Source: Dysgonomonas sp. UBA7710 (GTDB taxonomy: Bacteria > Bacteroidota > Bacteroidia > Bacteroidales > Dysgonomonadaceae). From it: DNA of 64,000 nucleotides. The notes beneath the pieces are model-generated. The model searched no databases. It was given only the letters and a program-made list of their open reading frames with translations, and had not been told where the DNA came from. Shown piece by piece: positions 53,064-60,433 of this stretch. The stretch covers positions 1 through 64,000 of the forward strand of contig NZ_DLFW01000002.1 in the NCBI RefSeq assembly GCF_002482385.1. Reading direction: 5' to 3'. Each line of letters opens with the position of its first letter. Positions within the stretch are counted from its first letter, which is position 1. Made by a program: the position numbers and the translations under genes.

Positions 53064-53639
53064 ATGACTAAAATCGCAATTTTCGCCTCTGGTTCGGGTT
53101 CTAATGCCGAAAATATAATAAAATATTTTGCAAATAATGAGGGTGTAAATATAAAACTCATTGTTTCGAACAAAGAGGATGCTTATGTGCACCAACGGGC
53201 TAAAAATCTGGGAATAGAGTCTGTTACATATTCCGCAAGCGACTTTTACCACACAGACAAGGTGCTGGAATGTCTGTTGCAAAAGGAGATCGATTTTATC
53301 GTATTAGCCGGTTTTCTACTCAAAATACCGGAAAACCTCCTGCGGGCATATCCTAATAAGATAATTAACATACATCCGGCTTTGCTGCCAAAATTCGGAG
53401 GGAAAGGAATGTATGGAGATAATGTGCATAAAGCGGTAGTTGAGTCGGGTGAAACAGAGTCGGGGATTACAATACATTATGTGAACGAGAATTATGACGA
53501 AGGTACTATCATTTTTCAGGCAAAATGTCCGGTTTCTGCAACTGATAGTTATGAAGATGTTGCAAAAAAAGTACATGCACTGGAGTACACATACTTTCCT
53601 GTAATTATAGATAAATTATTAAATAAGCATCAGATATAA
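53064..53639 (+). CDS. purN: Phosphoribosylglycinamide formyltransferase
   Basis: 191 residues from ATG 53064 (MTKIAIFASGSGSNAENIIKYF). The formyl-transfer residues are in INIHPALLPKFGGKGMYG (N and H) and NYDEGTIIFQ (D). It transfers formyl from 10-formyltetrahydrofolate to GAR in purine synthesis. Divergent from acpP; single gene. Confidence 0.95.
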   Translation: MTKIAIFASGSGSNAENIIKYFANNEGVNIKLIVSNKEDAYVHQRAKNLGIESVTYSASDFYHTDKVLECLLQKEIDFIVLAGFLLKIPENLLRAYPNKIINIHPALLPKFGGKGMYGDNVHKAVVESGETESGITIHYVNENYDEGTIIFQAKCPVSATDSYEDVAKKVHALEYTYFPVIIDKLLNKHQI

Positions 53640-53717
53640 TCAATCTAGTATGTATTTTTAATGATAATTTATTTTAATTATTTTATTTTCCAAGATAATA
53701 AATAGATCCTATCTTAA

Positions 53718-54884
53718 TTAATCTTTATACTGATTCTGAAGCCTTTCTTTTATCCTGCGAACTGATTTTTTCGGAACGGTCTTAGGTGTATCACCTTGTT
53801 GTTTCTTTTCTTCAACTTTGACCGCTTTATCCTGGTTTTGTATATTGTTATTCGTGGTAGTGGTACTATTACTATTATAATGCTGTTGTCTTATAGTAGA
53901 CTGAGGCGGATTGGCTATCCGTTTAATACCCGGCCTGTTTATTATGTAGGTAGCGCTTTCGTCTGTGCCTACTTTTTCGTCATTTACTGTCCTGGAGATA
54001 ATCCGGGTTGTCGATTCAGTAGCACTTTTTTCTTTAGGTATATCTGTTTCTTCTGTCTTTACCACTCGGTCCACTTGTTTACCGTCAGCAGTAATCTCTC
54101 TTCTAATAACAGGTTCCGGTGCTTTGGACGCTTTTCTCTTTGTATCAGCTGTATTGTTTACGGGGACAGCGCTTGCCGTAGTGGCTACATTATTGTTGAA
54201 TAAGTAGTCATTTGTCAGGTCGATAGGGATTTTTAACCTATTCAGTGTTTTTTCTGATACCAGGAACCAAATCTCACCGAATGGATTCCCTGATGCGGTA
54301 TCGGTAACCCGCATCTCTCGTTTGATAACCTCCGATGGATAGAGTTGGTTGGTTACAGAAAACGGAACTTCGAGGCCATTAATATAATAGGTAGGCTTCC
54401 CGTTGAATCCGATATACATATTCGTTAATTCCTCAATAGAGGCATCTTTTCTCATCAGGCTGTCCGCTATATTTATAGCTGCCTGTTCTTTCTTTTTCCG
54501 GTTCCGGTAATCTCTGGCCAGACGGAAGCCTAACGCATCATTTCTCTCGCTGTTAATCCTCTTTTCTGCTTCTATTTCGCGTAATAATCGATCTACATCT
54601 AAAGCGGCCTCCTCTAAACCACTGTAAGTGGGATCTGTTTCCCCAAAGATGGAGTCGGCCTCTGCACTTTTGTCTTTTCGGAACAAGAATTTTGAGTATT
54701 CATCTGTCAACCCGCCACTAATGGTATTTACTACTCGCGTAGTATCACCTGTGCTGATGATATATATTTTTTTCCCTATCTGCTTTGCTTCATTTTTTGT
54801 AGGAGCCCTGTATATCTGAGCGTCTGCAAGCAAAGGAAAAAGCAGCAGGGATATTAATATTATTATATATTTGCTTGTACTCAT
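53718..54884 (-). CDS. Exported protein of unknown function
   Basis: 388 residues with a signal peptide (1-22, ending LLADAQ). An N-terminal domain (about 25-75) and a coiled segment (about 85-150) with RLARDYRNRKKKEQ precede PTYYINGLEVPFSVTNQLYPSEVIKREM, a small plug-like or carboxypeptidase-like strand pattern. The C-terminal 160 residues are low-complexity, rich in T, K, N and E (STTTTNNNIQNQDK), ending in basic RRIKERLQNQYKD. I do not recognise the family. It is probably periplasmic or outer-membrane associated. Its -7 box TATATTTG lies at 54945. Confidence 0.6.
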   Translation of the reverse strand: MSTSKYIIILISLLLFPLLADAQIYRAPTKNEAKQIGKKIYIISTGDTTRVVNTISGGLTDEYSKFLFRKDKSAEADSIFGETDPTYSGLEEAALDVDRLLREIEAEKRINSERNDALGFRLARDYRNRKKKEQAAINIADSLMRKDASIEELTNMYIGFNGKPTYYINGLEVPFSVTNQLYPSEVIKREMRVTDTASGNPFGEIWFLVSEKTLNRLKIPIDLTNDYLFNNNVATTASAVPVNNTADTKRKASKAPEPVIRREITADGKQVDRVVKTEETDIPKEKSATESTTRIISRTVNDEKVGTDESATYIINRPGIKRIANPPQSTIRQQHYNSNSTTTTNNNIQNQDKAVKVEEKKQQGDTPKTVPKKSVRRIKERLQNQYKD

Positions 54885-54944
54885 TTGTGTCTCTTTATGT
54901 AATTTATGTATTTGATATAATAACCCTAGTTAGTATATATGCAA

Positions 54945-54952
54945 CAAATATA
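54945..54952 (-). promoter_or_regulatory. -7 box TATATTTG for the exported 388-residue protein
   Basis: Exact TAnnTTTG match on the minus strand, 60 bp upstream of the ATG at 54884. No clear -33 partner. Confidence 0.5.
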
Positions 54953-55036
54953 CAAGTTTTTCTTGAAAGATATTTTACTCTTACAAAAATTAGCATAATT
55001 AGGATTTCATTTTGTTATTTTATAAACTTGTAATCC

Positions 55037-55067
55037 TTGATAAGGTTGTAGATATTTGCTACTTTTG
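55037..55067 (+). promoter_or_regulatory. Promoter of the fumarase gene
   Basis: TTG at 55037-55039, a 20-bp spacer, and TACTTTTG at 55060-55067 match the Bacteroidetes -33/-7 pattern, 34 bp before the ATG at 55102. Confidence 0.65.
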
Positions 55068-55101
55068 TACACAATAAAATCAACTATAAAAATATTAATT
55101 C

Positions 55102-56742
55102 ATGGCAACACCTCCGTTTAAGTATCAGGAAACTTTCCCTCTTGGAAAGGATACAACAGAGTATTATCTCTTGTCGAAAGACTTCGTTTCTACAGCAAAT
55201 TTTGAAGGTCAGGAAATTTTAAAAGTATCACCCGAAGCACTTACTTTATTAGCCCAGCATGCATTCCATAATGTGGAATTTTTGCTTCGTCCCGAACATC
55301 AGGAGCAGGTGGCAAAGATACTCTCCGATCCCGATGCCAGCGATAACGATAAATTTGTGGCGCTTACATTCCTGCGTAACTCTGAAATTTCGGCCAAAGG
55401 CATACTTCCGTTCTGTCAGGATACAGGTACGGCTATTATAATGGGAAAGAAAGGTCAGAATGTGTGGACCGGAGGAAGTGATGAGGAAGCTTTATCGAAA
55501 GGGGTGTACAATACTTTTACGGAAGATAACCTTCGTTATTCGCAGAATGCACCTCTGGATATGTATAAGGAAATAAATACAGGTACCAATCTTCCGGCAC
55601 AGATAGATTTATATGCTGTAAATGGTAGCGAGTATAAATTTCTGTTTGTAGCCAAAGGAGGAGGTTCTGCCAATAAGACTTATCTTTATCAGGAGACAAA
55701 AGCATTACTCACACCCGGCAAGTTGGAGACATTCCTCATCGGGAAAATGAAATCGTTGGGGACAGCGGCTTGTCCTCCTTATCATATTGCATTTGTTATC
55801 GGTGGCACATCTGCCGAAACGAATCTGAAGACAGTGAAAATGGCTTCTACCAAGTATTATGATAATTTACCTACTTCCGGAAATGAAGGAGGTCAGGCTT
55901 TTCGCGACCTGGAAATGGAAGCAAAGCTGTTAAAGGCTGCGCAGGAATTAGGTCTTGGAGCACAATTCGGTGGAAAATTCTTTGCCCACGATATTCGTGT
56001 AATTCGTCTGCCTCGTCACGGAGCCTCTTGTCCGGTAGGTATGGGCGTATCTTGTTCTGCGGACAGAAATATTAAAGGTAAAATCAATAAAGACGGAGTT
56101 TGGTTGGAAAAACTGGAAGATAACCCGGCACGTCTGATTCCGGAAGAACTACGTAATGCAGGTGAAGCCGGTGGTGTAAAGATTGACTTGAACCGCCCGA
56201 TGAAAGAAATTCTGGAAGAACTGACTAAATATCCTGTTTCAACCCGTTTGTCCCTCACCGGTACAATTATCGTAGGGCGTGATATTGCGCATGCAAAATT
56301 GCAGGAAAGAATTGATAACGGTGAAGGATTGCCTCAATATATCAAAGACCATCCTATTTACTATGCAGGTCCAGCTAAGACACCGAAAGGTTATGCCAGC
56401 GGCTCTATGGGGCCAACTACAGCAGGACGTATGGATTCTTATGTAGATTCATTCCAGTCGCAAGGTGGCAGCCTTATTATGATTGCCAAAGGGAACCGCA
56501 GCCAGCAGGTAACAGATGCCTGTCATAAGCATGGAGGCTTCTATTTGGGTAGTATTGGTGGTCCGGCGGCTATTCTGGCACAGAACAGTATCAAAAGCCT
56601 GGAGTGTCTTGAGTATCCTGAACTTGGTATGGAGGCTATCTGGAAAATTGAGGTCGTTGATTTTCCTGCATTCATTCTGGTGGATGATAAAGGGAATGAC
56701 TTCTTTCAACAATTGAAGCCGATTAATTGCGCAACATGCTAA
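55102..56742 (+). CDS. fum: Class I fumarate hydratase (4Fe-4S)
   Basis: 546 residues, full length for a class I single-chain fumarase. It interconverts fumarate and malate with an oxygen-sensitive 4Fe-4S cluster. Motifs: LPFCQDTGTAIIMGKKG with a cluster cysteine, GKFFAHDIRVIRLPRHGASCPVG with another, and GGFYLGSIGGPAAILAQNSIK near the C-terminus (by position). Whether it should be called fumA or fumB cannot be told from sequence. A bidirectional terminator follows at 56769. Confidence 0.93.
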   Translation: MATPPFKYQETFPLGKDTTEYYLLSKDFVSTANFEGQEILKVSPEALTLLAQHAFHNVEFLLRPEHQEQVAKILSDPDASDNDKFVALTFLRNSEISAKGILPFCQDTGTAIIMGKKGQNVWTGGSDEEALSKGVYNTFTEDNLRYSQNAPLDMYKEINTGTNLPAQIDLYAVNGSEYKFLFVAKGGGSANKTYLYQETKALLTPGKLETFLIGKMKSLGTAACPPYHIAFVIGGTSAETNLKTVKMASTKYYDNLPTSGNEGGQAFRDLEMEAKLLKAAQELGLGAQFGGKFFAHDIRVIRLPRHGASCPVGMGVSCSADRNIKGKINKDGVWLEKLEDNPARLIPEELRNAGEAGGVKIDLNRPMKEILEELTKYPVSTRLSLTGTIIVGRDIAHAKLQERIDNGEGLPQYIKDHPIYYAGPAKTPKGYASGSMGPTTAGRMDSYVDSFQSQGGSLIMIAKGNRSQQVTDACHKHGGFYLGSIGGPAAILAQNSIKSLECLEYPELGMEAIWKIEVVDFPAFILVDDKGNDFFQQLKPINCATC

Positions 56743-56768
56743 ATCATTTATATGATTATAAAACAAAC

Positions 56769-56796
56769 AAGGGCTGAATGTTAATATTCAGCCCTT
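56769..56796. terminator. Bidirectional terminator between fumarase and the VOC gene
   Basis: AAGGGCTGAAT at 56769-56779 pairs perfectly with ATTCAGCCCTT at 56786-56796 (loop 6 nt), followed by ACTTTTCTT on the plus strand. The two genes converge here. Confidence 0.85.
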
Positions 56797-56803
56797 ACTT
56801 TTC

Positions 56804-57172
56804 TTATTTGCCGGAATATAATCCGATATGGTTTCCCTCACTATCGGCAAAGACACAGAAGTAGCCACGATTTTCTGCCTCTATCTTCGTTTTTGGGATA
56901 ACAACTTTTCCTCCATTCGATTCTATTAAAGATAAGGAGGAAGCTATATCTTCACAGTTGAGGCTGATGAGCACTCCATTTTGTGACGGGAGAAAATCTT
57001 CCGCCCATGAAATTGCGCCGGGAGAAAATCCGTCTTCGTCAGGAAAGAAGGCCATCTTCTCACTCTCGCAATCAAGCTTTGGCATTTCGATACCGAATAT
57101 GGTTTCATAAAATCTTACTGCCCTGCTGAATTTGTGGCAAGGAATTTCGAAGAACGATACTAATCTTTTCAT
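56804..57172 (-). CDS. VOC-family (glyoxalase/dioxygenase-fold) protein
   Basis: 122 residues, one vicinal-oxygen-chelate domain made of two beta-alpha-beta-beta-beta modules: SFFEIPCHKFSRAVRFYETIFGIEM and, in the second half, VFADSEGNHIGLYS. The short protein probably dimerises. The substrate is unknown. Its promoter region carries the same 20-bp motif, at the same distance from the -7 box, as the AraC gene upstream, so the two appear co-regulated. Confidence 0.85.
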   Translation of the reverse strand: MKRLVSFFEIPCHKFSRAVRFYETIFGIEMPKLDCESEKMAFFPDEDGFSPGAISWAEDFLPSQNGVLISLNCEDIASSLSLIESNGGKVVIPKTKIEAENRGYFCVFADSEGNHIGLYSGK

Positions 57173-57203
57173 AAGTCTGAATTTAATGTGTTAATTGACA
57201 TTA

Positions 57204-57249
57204 CAAAAGTAGAATATCAGACTTTCCGTATCTTGTAAGAAAAGGACAT
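57204..57249 (-). promoter_or_regulatory. VOC gene promoter with AraC-type operator motif
   Basis: Minus-strand -7 box TACTTTTG at 57204-57211 is preceded, 18 bp upstream, by ATGTCCTTTTCTTACAAGAT at 57230-57249. The same 20-mer, with one difference, occupies the same position before the AraC gene (58110-58129). It covers the -33 region, fitting an activator or AraC-type site. Confidence 0.7.
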
Positions 57250-57257
57250 TCAATCAG

Positions 57258-58052
57258 CTATGAGAAATAATCGGAGTAAGGAGTGCAGACCGACATGAAT
57301 TCGGGAGGGGTATAACCGGAAAAAGCTTTAAATTCTTTTATCAGATGAGGCTGGTCGTAATACCCGCAATCGAAAGCCAGTTCTGTGATATTAATATCCG
57401 GGGTATTCTGTAATATATATAACGCCCTCTGAAAACGTATTATACGTGTAAATTCTTTGGGATTGGCTCCTACATATTCTGTAAATATACGGCTGAACTG
57501 CTTATAACTAAGACAGGCTATTCCGGATAAAGACGCGATACTGGGCTGATGTTTGTGGTTTATGACCCTTATTACTTCCGTTATCCGCTTCCAATTGTGA
57601 TTGTCGAATATTCTTAGACGGGAAATAAGCGCAGATTCTATTAGGGCAATTGCGTTACTATTATCCATTTCATTATAAACACGATCTTTCAGCTCCCTCA
57701 GGGATTTATCGCTCAAGTCATCGAGAGATACATTCATTCCGTAAAATTCACTCATCGGCATCGGGAAGAATGCCTTAACTCCGAAAGGATGGAAAACAAC
57801 GACAATCATATTCACCCTGCCGGTAGAAATCAAGTCGGTAAAACCTGCTGACTGCCCGCATATGAAAGTCTGAGGTTGCAGTTTATTGTCGGATAGCCTC
57901 ATTCTGTCGCCACGATGGAAAATCATTTGCATAAATCCCGTAGGGATTACCCGTTCCGAAACGGGAGTGATTCCATCTGTTTCCAATATCCAGTAATGTT
58001 TAACAAACGGGGCCAGTATTGGTGACGGTTGTATGAATCTGAAAGTTTCCAT
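57258..58052 (-). CDS. AraC-family transcriptional regulator with DUF6597-type N-domain
   Basis: 264 residues. The N-terminal 130 residues form a cupin-like DUF6597 domain (FVKHYWILETDGITPVSERVIPTGFMQMIFH, FLGVKAFF-type region; by position). The C-terminal HTH_18 has IASLSGIACLSYKQFSRIF and ITELAFDCGYYDQPHLIKEFKAFSGYTP. It likely binds the motif at its own promoter and that of the VOC gene 86 bp downstream. The inducer is unknown. Confidence 0.9.
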   Translation of the reverse strand: METFRFIQPSPILAPFVKHYWILETDGITPVSERVIPTGFMQMIFHRGDRMRLSDNKLQPQTFICGQSAGFTDLISTGRVNMIVVVFHPFGVKAFFPMPMSEFYGMNVSLDDLSDKSLRELKDRVYNEMDNSNAIALIESALISRLRIFDNHNWKRITEVIRVINHKHQPSIASLSGIACLSYKQFSRIFTEYVGANPKEFTRIIRFQRALYILQNTPDINITELAFDCGYYDQPHLIKEFKAFSGYTPPEFMSVCTPYSDYFS

Positions 58053-58083
58053 TAAGATAAATATATGAAAAATGTAGTAGATG

Positions 58084-58129
58084 CAAAGTTAAGTACTTAG
58101 CTTTTCTCAATCTTGTAAAAAAAGGACAT
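58084..58129 (-). promoter_or_regulatory. AraC gene promoter with the shared operator motif
   Basis: Minus-strand -7 box TAACTTTG at 58084-58091 and, 18 bp upstream, ATGTCCTTTTTTTACAAGAT at 58110-58129. The motif and spacing equal those before the VOC gene except for one base, implying autoregulation. Confidence 0.7.
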
Positions 58130-58137
58130 CGGTATAC

Positions 58138-58173
58138 CGAAGAGGGCGATAAAATCATTTATCACCCTCTTCG
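58138..58173 (-). terminator. Hairpin after the DUF1080 gene
   Basis: A 16-bp stem with one G:U-type mismatch: 58138-58153 (CGAAGAGGGCGATAAA) pairs with 58158-58173. It lies 27 bp beyond the DUF1080 stop on the minus strand and just upstream of the AraC operator. There is no U-run. Confidence 0.65.
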
Positions 58174-58200
58174 TATGTAAATCAGATATTCTGATCGTTA

Positions 58201-58866
58201 TTATAAACTACGTATTTTTGCATTACGAAACCAGATTAAGGAGTTCCCATGTTTCCCTTGCAATCCGATAAATCCTTTTGTCGGTAGTTCGGCGAATGGT
58301 TTAGGCAGCCAGCTCGGAATTTTTGTTCCATCAGGATTTGTTGTTCCCGAAGTCCATTTGCTCATATCCATCTCTGTGACTTTCTGTCCGTTAAGTGTTA
58401 CAGTGATATGCTGTCCTTCGCATTTTATATGCATGCGGTTCCATTCTCCCGGCTTCTTCACTACTTTATCTTTGCTTGCACCCAGATGGCCATAGATAGC
58501 GCCGCATTTTTCGTATGGCTTGGCATTCTTGAAATGTTCGCTGTGGTCGTCTGCTATTTGTATTTCTACCGAATTGGGTATCCAGTTTTTAGTATCCGTA
58601 CAATAAACAACGACTCCGCTATTGGTTGCTTCATCTGTTTTGAATTCGAGATCGAGTTCAAAATTTTCATACTCGGTGGTAGTCCAGATAGATTCGTCTT
58701 TTACTGCGCCGAGTATTCCGTCTTTTTCGCTCCATACTTCCGGATTATAATTTGCATCTGAAAGGTTAGTGCCGAAAAGTGGTTTCCATTTATTTTTATT
58801 AGCTGATAAAACGGATAAAGAACAGGAAATTAATAAAACTGATGAAATTAAAAGGATACGTTTCAT
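58201..58866 (-). CDS. Exported DUF1080 protein (LamG/concanavalin-like, 3-keto-disaccharide hydrolase domain)
   Basis: The start is ATG 58866 (MKRILLISSVLLISCSLSVLSAN, signal peptide); 22 upstream residues of the longer frame precede the promoter box. 221 residues. The DUF1080 pattern is clear: W-P-L-F-G-T-N-L-S start, FELDLEFKTDEATNSGVVVY, VEIQIADDH, EWNRMHIKCEGQHITVTLNGQ, and KGFIGLQGKHGNSLIWFRNAKIR at the end (by position). Some relatives hydrolyse 3-keto-disaccharides; most are uncharacterised. It is a single gene with -7 box TACATTTG at 58910. Confidence 0.87.
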   Translation of the reverse strand: MKRILLISSVLLISCSLSVLSANKNKWKPLFGTNLSDANYNPEVWSEKDGILGAVKDESIWTTTEYENFELDLEFKTDEATNSGVVVYCTDTKNWIPNSVEIQIADDHSEHFKNAKPYEKCGAIYGHLGASKDKVVKKPGEWNRMHIKCEGQHITVTLNGQKVTEMDMSKWTSGTTNPDGTKIPSWLPKPFAELPTKGFIGLQGKHGNSLIWFRNAKIRSL

Positions 58867-58909
58867 GGCATTTGTTTTTAGTAATACATCAAATAAATCA
58901 TAAGGTGAA

Positions 58910-58917
58910 CAAATGTA
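58910..58917 (-). promoter_or_regulatory. -7 box TACATTTG for the DUF1080 gene
   Basis: Exact TAnnTTTG on the minus strand, 43 bp upstream of ATG 58866; it supports that start because the alternative at 58932 would lie upstream of it. Confidence 0.55.
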
Positions 58918-58978
58918 TCTATTTTTTAACAATTTGATATAATAATTTCATGAAATTATTATCCTGATTAAATAAAAA

Positions 58979-59006
58979 AAAGACCGGACAACTCTGTCTG
59001 GTCTTT
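58979..59006 (-). terminator. Terminator of the thrS-infC-rpmI-rplT operon
   Basis: AAAGACCGGACA at about 58979-58990 pairs with TGTCTGGTCTTT at 58995-59006 with one G:U, and on the minus strand is followed by TTTTTTTATT (58971-58980 complement). It lies 18 bp after the rplT stop. Confidence 0.85.
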
Positions 59007-59024
59007 CTTATATAGTAAAGCGAT

Positions 59025-59369
59025 TTATTTTACTTTATCTACAATTGCTTTGAACGCTTCAGGGTGGTTCATAGCAAGGTCGGCAAGAACTTTGCGATTG
59101 ATTTCCACTCCGTTTTTGTGAAGGGCTCCCATCAGGCGGGAATAAGACAATCCTTCAAGGCGTGCAGCAGCGTTAATACGTTGTATCCACAGTGCACGGA
59201 AATTGCGTTTTTTAGCACGACGGTCACGGAATGCATAGGTAAGACCTTTTTCCCATGTGTTTTTGGCTACTGTCCATACATTTTTGCGGGCTCCGTAGTA
59301 ACCTCTTGTTAGTTTTAATACTTTTTTTCTGCGGTTGCGCGAAGCAACATGATTGACTGATCTTGGCAT
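59025..59369 (-). CDS. rplT: 50S ribosomal protein L20
   Basis: 114 residues, very basic, with the family motif VASRNRRKKVLKLTRGYYGARKN and WIQRINAAARLEGLSYSRLM. It binds 23S rRNA and is essential for assembly of the large subunit. Last gene of the thrS-infC-rpmI-rplT operon, 106 bp after rpmI. Confidence 0.97.
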   Translation of the reverse strand: MPRSVNHVASRNRRKKVLKLTRGYYGARKNVWTVAKNTWEKGLTYAFRDRRAKKRNFRALWIQRINAAARLEGLSYSRLMGALHKNGVEINRKVLADLAMNHPEAFKAIVDKVK

Positions 59370-59475
59370 AATTTACATTGTTTTGAATGTTAGCGGTTCC
59401 CTTCGTTTTGGAACTCTTTGGTGCATACATCCGGTTAATAAATCTTTAAAACTTGCTTTTGTAAAACGAAATAGA

Positions 59476-59673
59476 TTATTTAAGAGCTAATAATTTTTTC
59501 ACAGCTTTCTCGTCTACTTTGTGAACAAGTGAAGAGTGAGTCAGATTTCTCTTTTGTTTTTTCGTCTTCTTAGTCAGGATGTGACTTTTGAAAGCATGTT
59601 TTCTTTTGATTTTTCCTGATCCGGTAAGGGCGAACCTCTTTTTGGCACCGGAATTAGTCTTCATTTTTGGCAT
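59476..59673 (-). CDS. rpmI: 50S ribosomal protein L35
   Basis: 65 residues, basic: MPKMKTNSGAKKRFALTGSGKIKRKHAFKSHILTKK (given by start and end only as residues 1-36) is the L35 signature. It is placed between infC (55 bp upstream) and rplT (106 bp downstream), the conserved order. Confidence 0.96.
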   Translation of the reverse strand: MPKMKTNSGAKKRFALTGSGKIKRKHAFKSHILTKKTKKQKRNLTHSSLVHKVDEKAVKKLLALK

Positions 59674-59728
59674 CTCAGTTTATTAATTTAATTATTTATA
59701 GAGTACGGATACATACAAAGTATTCGTT

Positions 59729-60361
59729 TTATTCTTCGTTGTTCTCTTCTTTTGGTTTGTCTGCTTTTTTCTCTATAACCTTTTTTTCACCGTCTTTCAG
59801 TTTAGCCGGAGCCGGAGTTTTTACAGGTTGTTTTTTAGGAGAAAGCATCATAATCATCTTTTTACCTTCAAGTGCAGGCAGTTGATCTACTTTTCCTAAA
59901 TCTTCAAGTTCTGTAGCAAAACGGAGTAGAAGAACCTCTCCTTGTTCCTTAAACAGGATCGAACGTCCTTTGAAGAATACATAAGCTTTCACTTTTGCTC
60001 CTTCTTCAAGGAAGTTTTTCGCATGATTGAGCTTAAAGTTAAAGTCATGGTCATCGGTTTGTGGTCCGAAACGGATCTCTTTTACCACAACTTTTACAGA
60101 CTTGGCTTTAGCTTCTTTCTGTTTTTTCTTCTGCTGATAAAGGAACTTCTGATAATCGGTGATTCTACAAACAGGGGGATCGGCTGTTGGAGAAATTTCA
60201 ACCAAATCAAGTTCGAGGTCATCAGCTAGTCGTAAGGCTTCGTTTATGGTGTATACACCTTGTTCTACATTGTCACCGACTAAACGGACTTCCCGAGCCC
60301 GAATATTTCCATTGATTTTGTGTAACTCTTCTTTGCGATTATTAAATCTGTTGTTTCTCAT
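59729..60361 (-). CDS. infC: Translation initiation factor IF-3
   Basis: 210 residues from ATG 60361. It carries the N-domain motif INGNIRAREVRLVGDN and the C-domain VKEIRFGPQTDDHDFNFKLNHAKNFLEEG. The C-terminal 35 residues are a charged tail (PAKLKDGEKKVIEKKADKPKEENNEE) longer than in E. coli. IF-3 controls start-codon selection and subunit dissociation. It is 72 bp downstream of thrS. Confidence 0.96.
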   Translation of the reverse strand: MRNNRFNNRKEELHKINGNIRAREVRLVGDNVEQGVYTINEALRLADDLELDLVEISPTADPPVCRITDYQKFLYQQKKKQKEAKAKSVKVVVKEIRFGPQTDDHDFNFKLNHAKNFLEEGAKVKAYVFFKGRSILFKEQGEVLLLRFATELEDLGKVDQLPALEGKKMIMMLSPKKQPVKTPAPAKLKDGEKKVIEKKADKPKEENNEE

Positions 60362-60433
60362 TCAAAAACTGTTAGAATTCCTTTATCTTTTTTATTTAAA
60401 TATTTAATTTTCAAAAATATAAACAATGAATAC

